A DNA stretch of 12,412 nucleotides from Pelomicrobium sp036803785. GTDB taxonomy: Bacteria > Pseudomonadota > Gammaproteobacteria > Burkholderiales > UBA6910. The notes beneath the pieces are model-generated. The model was not told the origin of the DNA, made no database searches, and saw only the letters and a program-made list of their open reading frames with translations. Both the position numbers and the translations under genes were made by a program. Position 1 is the stretch's first letter, and each line of letters begins with the position of its first letter. The stretch is taken from NCBI RefSeq assembly GCF_036803785.1, contig NZ_DAIRTR010000093.1, forward strand, positions 1 to 12,412. The letters are read 5' to 3'. Shown here in pieces: positions 7,116 through 12,412 of this stretch.

Positions 7116-8006
7116 TCAATCGAGGCTGTCGTAAACCTGGTCCTGCTCCTCGGCCAGTTGCTGCGCCTTTCGCTCGGCCTGTTCCCGGAGCTTGCGCTGG
7201 TAACGCTCCCGGCGCTTTTCCACCGCGGCCGGCTTGACGGCGATGGTCCGTTCTCCAAAGAGTACCTGTTTCAGCAGGCGAAAGCCAAACTGCAGCAGTT
7301 TCACATCGCTGCTCACGATCTCCTGCAATTCCTGCGGCGGGATGTCGAATACCTCCTGGAACGGCGGGCTCTGCACGAATTCCCGCAATCCGTCCACGTC
7401 GTAGCTGGCGAGGAAGAACAGGTCGAAGCTGCGCTGGGAGGGACGCCCGAGAGCGGGCCCGCTGGAGCGCTTCTTGAGGATGATGCTTTTCCATTCGCGA
7501 TTGATCTCGTCGTACACATCGACTCCTTGTTCGATGCGGTATTCGCGAATGGTCTGCGTTTTCGGTTCGAAGTGTCCCAGGCAATGCTCTTCCTTAACTA
7601 CGAAGTAGGAGTCCTCTTCCACGGAAGAGTCCTTCTTTCGCATAGCCATGAGCCCCAGGGGGTAATAGCGACAGGCGGCGGGACGATCGGCGTACACGCC
7701 ACAGCCTTCGGGCGTCAGGAACTGACAGGCGGTGCTCGCCTCCTGGGTCTTGAGCTTCAACCCCGGCATGCCGTGGGCGTCGAGCGTGCAATCCACGGTG
7801 TAGCGCTCGATGAACTCCCGCGAGGTGAGGCCAAGGCGGCTCTTAAGGCGCAGGATGTCGTAAGGCGTGAGCAGGATGTCGATGTTCTCGCAGCACTTGT
7901 TGAAACAAGCGATGCCGCGATGGCAGCGGAACTGGAACTTGTCGTCCAGCCCGAGCTGTACTGGCACGATGGGGCTCGATGGTTGCGGCTCGTGGAATTC
8001 GCTCAT
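7116..8006 (-). CDS. YkgJ-type cysteine cluster protein
   Basis: A 296-aa protein with the YkgJ (UPF0153) zinc or iron-sulfur cysteine cluster domain. The pattern is C28-x5-C34-x3-C38-C39 (CHRGIACFNKCC), then C94, C102 in GCGVYADRP, C112 in ACRYYP, and H141-C142. These residues are thought to bind a metal or Fe-S centre; the biochemical role of the family is poorly known. The C-terminal 35 or so residues (about 262-290) are strongly charged and likely helical (KRRERYQRKLREQAERKAQQ), an addition to the compact YkgJ core. There is no signal peptide. It heads the unit with the AAA+ and VWA genes, separated from aprA by 80 nt containing a terminator. The ATG at 8006 has no ribosome site; a GATACT hexamer lies 9 nt upstream of it (8016-8021) and could be a -10 element for a near-leaderless mRNA. 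Confidence 0.85.
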   Translation of the reverse strand: MSEFHEPQPSSPIVPVQLGLDDKFQFRCHRGIACFNKCCENIDILLTPYDILRLKSRLGLTSREFIERYTVDCTLDAHGMPGLKLKTQEASTACQFLTPEGCGVYADRPAACRYYPLGLMAMRKKDSSVEEDSYFVVKEEHCLGHFEPKTQTIREYRIEQGVDVYDEINREWKSIILKKRSSGPALGRPSQRSFDLFFLASYDVDGLREFVQSPPFQEVFDIPPQELQEIVSSDVKLLQFGFRLLKQVLFGERTIAVKPAAVEKRRERYQRKLREQAERKAQQLAEEQDQVYDSLD

Positions 8007-8021
8007 GGCACGAAAAGTATC

Positions 8022-8061
8022 AAAGCAAAAGGGTCCCGGAGACGCCGAACCCCCGGGACCC
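8022..8061 (-). terminator. Intrinsic terminator after aprA
   Basis: Read on the minus strand, a perfect 9-bp stem (GGGTCCCGG paired with CCGGGACCC, at 8053-8061 and 8031-8039) with a 13-nt loop is followed at once by TTTTGCTTT (8030-8022). This is the standard layout of a rho-independent terminator. It starts 25 nt after the aprA stop codon and lies before the YkgJ gene. It should end or strongly reduce transcription from the sat-aprBA cluster, so downstream genes depend on read-through or their own promoter. Confidence 0.85.
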
Positions 8062-8086
8062 CTGGAAGCTCCCGAAACGACCGCGC

Positions 8087-10003
8087 TCAGTCCTTGATCA
8101 ACTGAACGTAGGGCACCTTCTTAAGAGTCCACTTCTTGGTTTCGCGGTCGTAGGTGGAGTTGACGAAGCACTTCCAGTTGTCATCGTCCACGTAATTGAA
8201 GTCGGTCCGGTAGTAGTACCCCGGGTACCGGGTCTCCTGGCGGAACTGGATATGCTTCATGTGGCACTCCGCGGCGATGATGCGATGGTAGTTCTCCCAC
8301 GCCCGCAGCAGCTCGTGGAGATCCTTGGCCCGCATCTTGAGGGAATCCTCCTTGAGCATCTCCAGCTTGCCTTCAGCCACCTCCAGCATCTTGGCGTTGG
8401 TCTGGTACCAGGTGGAAACGCCGCCCACGTACTCGTCCATGATCTTCTGCAGGCGGAACTGCAACATCTTGGGCGTGATGTAATGGGGGTTGATGTCGAT
8501 AGCCGTGGTGTAGTCCTTGTACTGGAGGTAGGTTCTCACCGGCCGGTAGATCTCCTCCACCAGCTCGTCCACGCTGCGCGACAGCTCCGGCTTCCAGTCC
8601 TTGTTGTCCAGGGCGAACTTCACCATCGCCTTCGCGGCGATCCGGCCCTCGGTGAAGGAGCCGGAGGAGAACTTGTGGCCGGAAGCGCCGACGCCGTCGC
8701 CGGCGGTGAACAGTCCCTTCACGGTGGTCATGCGGTTGTAGCCCCAGGACCATTCCTTCGGAACCCCAGGCAGGTCGGTCGGACCCGAGACCCAGATGCC
8801 GGCGCAGCCGGCGTGGGATCCCAGGAGATACGGCTCGGTCGGCATGATCTCGGAGGGCTTTTTATCCGGCTCGATGTTCTCGCCCGCCCAAATCCCGCAC
8901 TGGGAGATGGTCATGTCGAGGAAGTCCTCCCATGCCTCCGCCTCCAGGTGCTTGATCTCCTTCGGCGTCATGTTCTCGGCGAGCTTTGCCAGGGCAGTGG
9001 GCGTGTCCATGAAAATCGGGCCCCGGCCCTCGCGCATCTCCTTGAGCATCAGGTGATTGCGCAGGCAGGTTCCCGGGACGCCCTGGCCGTATTTGCCGAA
9101 GCGCTTGGTGTCCTTGATCTCGCTCGCGTTGGCTGCGTTGTAGTCCTCGCCCAGGCCGTTCATCACCTTGGCCTTGAACAGCAGGAACCAGGCGCCCACC
9201 GGGCCGTAGCCGTCCTTGAAGCGCGCCGGCACGAAGCGGTTCTCCATCATCGTCATTTCTGCGCCGCACTCGGCCGCCATGGCATAGGTGGACCCCGCGT
9301 TCCACACCGGGTACCAGGCGCGCCCCGTCCCTTCGCCCACGGAGCGGGGCCGGAACACGTTCACTGCCCCGCCGCACGCGAGCAGGCAGCACTTGAACTT
9401 GTAAATGTAGAGCTTGTGCTCCCGCACCGAGAAGCCGGCGGCGCCGGCCACCCGATTGGGATCGTTCTTGTCGGTCACCAGCCGGACGATGAACACCCGC
9501 TCCTGGATGTTCTCCATGCCGAGCGCCTTCTTGGCGGCCTCGGCGACAATCCACTTGTAGGACTCCCCGTTGATCATGATCTGCCAGCGACCCGAGCGCA
9601 CCGGCTTCCCGCCCTCGGTGAGCTTCTTGTCCTCGTCGCCGGGCTGCTTCCAGATGGGCAGGCCCCATTCCTCGAACAGGTGCACGGAGTCGTCCACGTG
9701 CCGGCCGACGTCGTACACCAGGTCCTCGCGGATGATGCCCATGAGGTCGTTGCGCACGTAGCGGACGTAGTCCGCCGGATCGTTCTCGCCCACGTAGGTG
9801 TTGATGGCGGACAGCCCCTGGGCCACCGCGCCGGAGCGCGACAGCGCCGCCTTGTCCACCAGCTTGATCTTGAGGCCGGTTCCCTCGGCCCAGCGCATGA
9901 TCTCCACGGCGCAACCGCAGGCCGCCATGCCGCCGCCGATGATGAGGATGTCCACTTCCTCCTGGATGATTTCCGGATTGCCAAACACGTATTCGTTAGC
10001 CAT
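8087..10003 (-). CDS. aprA: Adenylylsulfate (APS) reductase alpha subunit
   Basis: Flavoprotein subunit of dissimilatory APS reductase, 638 aa, the usual length. In sulfur oxidisers the AprBA enzyme runs in reverse, joining AMP and sulfite to make APS while electrons pass from FAD to the AprB iron-sulfur clusters. The N-terminal nucleotide-binding motif IIGGGMAACG has its glycines at 23-30. ENRFVPARFKDG holds R256 and R261, and H397 in GSHAGCAGIW matches the region of the active-site arginine and histidine known from Archaeoglobus AprA (R265, H398). The C-terminal FAD segment is LFTAGDGVGASGHKFSSG. No signal peptide; cytoplasmic. AAAAGG at 10014-10019 is the likely ribosome site. It lies 92 nt after aprB and is followed by a strong terminator. 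The direction (oxidative) is inferred from context. Confidence 0.97.
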   Translation of the reverse strand: MANEYVFGNPEIIQEEVDILIIGGGMAACGCAVEIMRWAEGTGLKIKLVDKAALSRSGAVAQGLSAINTYVGENDPADYVRYVRNDLMGIIREDLVYDVGRHVDDSVHLFEEWGLPIWKQPGDEDKKLTEGGKPVRSGRWQIMINGESYKWIVAEAAKKALGMENIQERVFIVRLVTDKNDPNRVAGAAGFSVREHKLYIYKFKCCLLACGGAVNVFRPRSVGEGTGRAWYPVWNAGSTYAMAAECGAEMTMMENRFVPARFKDGYGPVGAWFLLFKAKVMNGLGEDYNAANASEIKDTKRFGKYGQGVPGTCLRNHLMLKEMREGRGPIFMDTPTALAKLAENMTPKEIKHLEAEAWEDFLDMTISQCGIWAGENIEPDKKPSEIMPTEPYLLGSHAGCAGIWVSGPTDLPGVPKEWSWGYNRMTTVKGLFTAGDGVGASGHKFSSGSFTEGRIAAKAMVKFALDNKDWKPELSRSVDELVEEIYRPVRTYLQYKDYTTAIDINPHYITPKMLQFRLQKIMDEYVGGVSTWYQTNAKMLEVAEGKLEMLKEDSLKMRAKDLHELLRAWENYHRIIAAECHMKHIQFRQETRYPGYYYRTDFNYVDDDNWKCFVNSTYDRETKKWTLKKVPYVQLIKD

Positions 10004-10032
10004 GTGTCCCGTACCTTTTCGTAATCCCCTGC

Positions 10033-10054
10033 GCCCAGCCGCCTGCGGCCGGGC
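10033..10054 (-). repeat. GC-rich hairpin between aprB and aprA
   Basis: An inverted repeat with arms GCCCGGCCG and CGGCTGGGC (minus strand) can form a 9-bp stem, including one G-U pair, around a CAGG tetraloop. It sits in the 92-nt aprB-aprA spacer, 13 nt before the aprA ribosome site. No T tract follows, so it is not an intrinsic terminator. It may stabilise or mark a processing point in the aprBA mRNA; that role is inferred. Confidence 0.6.
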
Positions 10055-10095
10055 CGGTTAGCCGCGTCCCGTCTTTTGCTTTCGCCAGCGCTCCA

Positions 10096-10560
10096 TCAGG
10101 AATGGATGAACTGGCTCATGTCGCACTTGTGGGTCCCGTGGGTGAAGAGCGAGCCGTGATCGTCGATTTCCGCCATGTTGGCCGCCGGCTTGCCGGCGTA
10201 GGGCTCGATCGAACCTTCGGGAGTGGTGCGGATTGGGAACTTGAAGCGCTTGACCGTGCCGTTGCGGAACTTGATGGTCCACATGATCGAATCGGTGCCG
10301 CGCAGCGGTTGCACCGAGGCGCCCAAGGGAACGACGTCCGCGTAATGCCGAACCTCGATCGCGTTCTGCGGGCAGATCTTTACGCAGGAATAGCACTCCC
10401 AGCACTGCTCCGGCTCCTGGTTGAAGGCCTTCATCGCGTGGCCGGTCAAGGAGCCGTCCTTGTCGAGCAGCATCAGATCGTGAGGACAGATGTACATACA
10501 GGCGGTCTTGTCCTGGCCCTTGCATCCGTCGCACTTGTCGGTTCGCACGTAGGTTGGCAT
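10096..10560 (-). CDS. aprB: Adenylylsulfate (APS) reductase beta subunit
   Basis: Electron-transfer subunit of APS reductase, 154 aa. Two ferredoxin-type [4Fe-4S] sites are visible: C10-x2-C13-x7-C21-x3-C25-P and C53-x2-C56-x2-C59-x3-C63-P. The long spacing in the first set is the AprB pattern. The C-terminal tail (about residues 100-154) matches the extension that wraps around AprA in known structures. It passes electrons between the AprA flavin and a membrane partner, which is not encoded in this window (no aprM or qmo). A good ribosome site, GGGAGA at 10566-10571, lies 5 nt before the ATG. A 57-nt spacer separates it from sat; it contains a run of seven T on the coding strand (10587-10593) without an adjoining GC hairpin. 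Confidence 0.97.
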   Translation of the reverse strand: MPTYVRTDKCDGCKGQDKTACMYICPHDLMLLDKDGSLTGHAMKAFNQEPEQCWECYSCVKICPQNAIEVRHYADVVPLGASVQPLRGTDSIMWTIKFRNGTVKRFKFPIRTTPEGSIEPYAGKPAANMAEIDDHGSLFTHGTHKCDMSQFIHS

Positions 10561-10616
10561 CGCAATCTCCCAGTGGATTGAGCTATAAAAAAAGATTTCC
10601 TGCGGTTTAAAACACC

Positions 10617-10641
10617 CTCAGCGCGCCGAGTGCCCGCTGAG
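10617..10641 (-). repeat. Inverted repeat over the sat stop codon
   Basis: Arms CTCAGCG and CGCTGAG form a perfect 7-bp stem with an 11-nt loop; the sat TGA lies within the 3' arm on the minus strand. Downstream comes GGGTGTTTTAA, not a clean T tract, so a full terminator is unlikely. It could act as a leaky stop or as a 3' stabiliser for a sat segment. Confidence 0.5.
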
Positions 10642-11835
10642 CTTTACTTCTACCCGCTCCTCGTCTTTCAAGCCGCTGTAGTACTCGCGCAAGATGGCCA
10701 GCACCTCAGGCCGGCTGAACTCGTTCGGAATCTCCAGCCCTTCGGAGAGGGCTTTCCGCAGCTTGGTGCCCGACAGCAACAGACGGTCCCGGTCTTCGTG
10801 GGGACAGGTGCGGGCAGAAGCCATGCCACCACAGCGGTAACACCAGAAGGTCCAGTCGATCTTGAGCGGTCTGATCTCCAGGGCGTCTCGGGGGATCTCG
10901 TCGAAAATTCGATGGGCATCGAAGGGGCCGTAATAGCTTCCGACCCCAGCGTGGTCTCGCCCGACGATGAGATGGGAACACCCGTAGTTCTGGCGGAAGA
11001 CGGCGTGCAGCAGCGCCTCACGAGGGCCTGCATAGCGCATGTCGAGGGGATAGCCCGCCTGAACGACTGTGTCTTTCACGAAATAATTATCGATGAGGGT
11101 GGCGATCGCCCGCGTGCGAACCTCCGCCGGGATGTCCCCTGGCTTAAGGTTGCCGAGCAGACTGTGGATCAAAACACCATCGCAGACCTCGATGGCGATC
11201 TTCACTAGGTATTCGTGGGAACGGTGCATGGGATTGCGGGTCTGGAACGCCGCCACCGTCGCCCACCCCTTCTTCTCAAAGATCGCGCGAGTTTGGGCGG
11301 GAGTCATATAGATGCCCGGGTACCGGGTCGGGAAGTCGCCCTCAGAAAGCACCTTCACCGGGCCCGCCAAATTTACCGGCCCCTGATCCAGCACCATTTT
11401 TACCCCGGGGTGCTCTGGGTCTGTCGTCTTGTACACCATCATGCATTCGTGTGCCTTGTCGATGGTGTACTTCTCGGTGACCTTCATGGTCGCCATGATG
11501 GTACCGGCCTCGCCGTCCACCAAGGCGATTTCCATGCCGGCTTGGATGCCCTGGGCGGTTGCTTCGTCGGTGGACAGAGTGATGGGAATCGGCCAAAAGA
11601 GGCCGCTTGCCGTCTTGTAGCCGTCGCACACCCCTTCCCAATCGGCTCGGGTCATGAATCCGTCGAGAGGTGTGAAGCCACCGATCCCGAGCATGATGAG
11701 GTCGCCTTTTTCCCGGGAAGAAAGGCGCACCGGGGGCAGACTCCGCGCCCGCTTTAATTCTTCCTTGCGGACTTCTTCGGGGAGCAACAGAGGTTTAAGA
11801 CTACCTCCTCCGTGGGGATTTACAAGCCTGGGCAT
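10618..11835 (-). CDS. sat: Sulfate adenylyltransferase (ATP sulfurylase), dissimilatory type
   Basis: A 405-aa homo-oligomeric ATP sulfurylase of the Sat type, not the CysDN type. In sulfur oxidation it converts APS and pyrophosphate to ATP and sulfate, the energy-yielding last step after AprBA. Active-site motifs are QTRNPMHRSH at 198-207 and GRDHAGVGSYYGP from 292. A zinc-site pattern C332-x2-C335-x8-C344-P-H346 is present, as in bacterial and archaeal dissimilatory Sat. There is no C-terminal APS kinase domain, so it is not the fused assimilatory form. The ATG at 11835 has a perfect ribosome site. It is the first gene of the sat-aprB-aprA run; the 86-aa gene upstream reads the same way, 135 nt before. 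Confidence 0.97.
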   Translation of the reverse strand: MPRLVNPHGGGSLKPLLLPEEVRKEELKRARSLPPVRLSSREKGDLIMLGIGGFTPLDGFMTRADWEGVCDGYKTASGLFWPIPITLSTDEATAQGIQAGMEIALVDGEAGTIMATMKVTEKYTIDKAHECMMVYKTTDPEHPGVKMVLDQGPVNLAGPVKVLSEGDFPTRYPGIYMTPAQTRAIFEKKGWATVAAFQTRNPMHRSHEYLVKIAIEVCDGVLIHSLLGNLKPGDIPAEVRTRAIATLIDNYFVKDTVVQAGYPLDMRYAGPREALLHAVFRQNYGCSHLIVGRDHAGVGSYYGPFDAHRIFDEIPRDALEIRPLKIDWTFWCYRCGGMASARTCPHEDRDRLLLSGTKLRKALSEGLEIPNEFSRPEVLAILREYYSGLKDEERVEVKLSGHSAR

Positions 11836-11843
11836 TTTCTCCG

Positions 11844-11849
11844 CCTCCT
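11844..11849 (-). promoter_or_regulatory. Perfect Shine-Dalgarno site of sat
   Basis: AGGAGG on the minus strand, 8 nt before the sat ATG, a full six-base match to the anti-Shine-Dalgarno sequence. It is the strongest ribosome site in the window and fixes the sat start. It suggests high Sat production. Confidence 0.85.
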
Positions 11850-11970
11850 GGCCATACTTGTCTGATTTTTTCGCCAGAGCAAAAGTAGCACGGCGCTCTT
11901 TGCAGCTTGATGCATTTATTTTATTGAGGGATAAAAGAGAACTCTGAGGCCTTGGGGAGGAATTGATAAT
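11850..11970 (-). promoter_or_regulatory. AT-rich region upstream of sat, probable promoter region
   Basis: This non-coding stretch is clearly more AT-rich than its surroundings, especially 11910-11940. TAAAAT at 11918-11923 (minus strand) could be a -10 hexamer, but no good -35 lies at 16-18 bp, so an activator-dependent promoter is possible. No clear terminator for the preceding 86-aa gene is seen. Placing the sulfur-operon promoter here is inferred from position and composition. Confidence 0.35.
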
Positions 11971-12231
11971 TTATGGAAGCTCCAATCCTTCGGGTAACCA
12001 GCCCTCCGTCCAGAAGGCAGGGGGAAGTTCGACTACGCTAGGCTGTGGGGCCGTGCGCCGGGGACGACCGTAGCTGTCCAGCTGGATTGACTCTGCCCCT
12101 TGCTGGGGCTCCAGGACAAGTGCAGGCCCTTCCTCCAGGATTTCCACCACGATGTGGGGAATGCCGTAGTAACGAACGGTTTTTCCGATAAGCTTCCGGA
12201 GGAGAGGAAGATATTTATCTTTTTGTTTCAT
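11971..12231 (-). CDS. Small protein of unknown function
   Basis: An 86-aa soluble protein that I do not recognise as a named family. The N-terminus is basic (MKQKDKYLPLLRKLIGKTVRYYG), followed by an alternating hydrophobic stretch, IPHIVVEILEEGPALVLEP, that looks like a small beta-barrel, then a proline-rich C-terminus with two tryptophans. No cysteines, signal peptide or membrane segment. Codon usage looks like ordinary coding DNA and the frame is clean, so it is likely a real gene. There is no ribosome site at the ATG; a 13-codon reading frame ends in an ATGA overlap with this start and could couple translation. It reads toward sat, but the 135-nt gap leaves cotranscription open. Confidence 0.65.
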   Translation of the reverse strand: MKQKDKYLPLLRKLIGKTVRYYGIPHIVVEILEEGPALVLEPQQGAESIQLDSYGRPRRTAPQPSVVELPPAFWTEGWLPEGLELP

Positions 12232-12269
12232 TTAAGGAAATAGGTTTGCGACGAAGACGAAAAGGCCAT
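12228..12269 (-). CDS. Possible 13-codon leader peptide
   Basis: A tiny frame, MAFSSSSQTYFLK, ends with TGA overlapping the ATG of the 86-aa gene (ATGA). A GAAGGA sequence at 12283-12288 lies 13 nt upstream, longer than ideal. It has four serine codons in a row. Stop-start overlap is typical of translational coupling and would explain the missing ribosome site of the next gene. Such a short frame can arise by chance, so this is tentative. Confidence 0.25.
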   Translation of the reverse strand: MAFSSSSQTYFLK

Positions 12270-12302
12270 TGTGACCGAATTTTCCTTCTCCTATTGGCAG
12301 CG

Positions 12303-12332
12303 TTGACTGGTCCTGCCACTGCACGCTACAAT
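12303..12332 (+). promoter_or_regulatory. Sigma70-type promoter of the initiator tRNA gene
   Basis: TTGACT (12303-12308) and TACAAT (12327-12332), each five of six consensus bases, are separated by 18 bp. The predicted start, near 12339, is about 10 nt before the mature tRNA, a usual distance for tRNA genes. It is the best promoter match in the window. Confidence 0.75.
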
Positions 12333-12348
12333 TTTTTTCTCTTTCGGG

Positions 12349-12412
<64 letters not shown>

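Noticed and set aside
7111..7584. Upstream extension of the AAA+ frame
   Set aside because: It overlaps the YkgJ gene in another frame, has an arginine-rich shadow composition, and the CbbQ family length is met by the GTG at 7110.
7158..8105. 315-codon + strand frame opposite the YkgJ gene
   Set aside because: Shadow of a gene with a clear cysteine pattern on the minus strand; no recognisable motifs.
7979..10024. 681-codon open frame on the + strand, antisense to aprA
   Set aside because: The opposite strand encodes AprA with all family motifs. Long antisense frames are common in GC-rich genes; the translation is rich in H, G, L and V with no domain, and there is no ribosome site.
10582..10610. 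Possible promoter in the sat-aprB spacer (TTAAAC, 17 bp, TATAGC on the minus strand)
   Set aside because: Only 3 of 6 and 4 of 6 consensus matches, in AT-rich sequence; not enough to call.
11872..11899. Interleaved short repeats upstream of sat (AGAGC/GCTCT and CGCC/GGCG) that could form a pseudoknot or riboswitch-like fold
   Set aside because: Stems of only 4-5 bp, sharing a base, with no match to a riboswitch class that I know; likely by chance.

Overview
The window is GC-rich, densely coding proteobacterial chromosome. It most likely comes from a sulfur-oxidising chemolithotrophic betaproteobacterium of the Thiobacillus/Sulfuricella kind. This rests on a sat-aprB-aprA cluster (sulfite oxidation through adenosine 5'-phosphosulfate, APS) beside a trpS-scpA-scpB block whose TrpS has the long form I associate with betaproteobacteria. 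The assignment is inferred from gene content and family knowledge, not from a database search.

Layout. Left half, + strand (53-4217): a housekeeping run of an M50 site-2-type membrane protease, tryptophanyl-tRNA synthetase, the condensin partners ScpA and ScpB, and an orphan ParA-type ATPase. It ends 6 bp from a convergent minus-strand block. Right half, minus strand, in transcription order from 12231 down to 4224: an 86-aa protein I do not recognise, sat, aprB, aprA, an intrinsic terminator, a YkgJ-type cysteine-cluster protein, a CbbQ/NorQ-type AAA+ ATPase and a CbbO/NorD-type von Willebrand factor A (VWA) protein. At the far right edge, on the + strand, a strong sigma70-type promoter precedes an initiator tRNA-Met cut off by the window end.

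How the genes work together. AprBA oxidises sulfite plus AMP to APS. Sat then converts APS and pyrophosphate to sulfate and ATP, so the cluster gives substrate-level phosphorylation during sulfur oxidation. The three genes behind it form one tightly packed unit: a 5-nt gap, then a 26-nt overlap. MoxR-type AAA+/VWA pairs are known to activate metalloenzymes and RuBisCO (CbbQO for RuBisCO, NorQD for nitric oxide reductase). With a cysteine-cluster protein at the head of the unit and no RuBisCO or nor genes in view, the best candidate for something new is an activation or cofactor-loading module for APS reductase or Sat. This is inference from context.

Regulatory structure. Each junction of the sulfur cluster carries an inverted repeat: over the sat stop codon, between aprB and aprA, and a true terminator after aprA. 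These could set the relative amounts of each product. Sat and AprB have good Shine-Dalgarno sites. Several other genes have none and may use leaderless or coupled translation.
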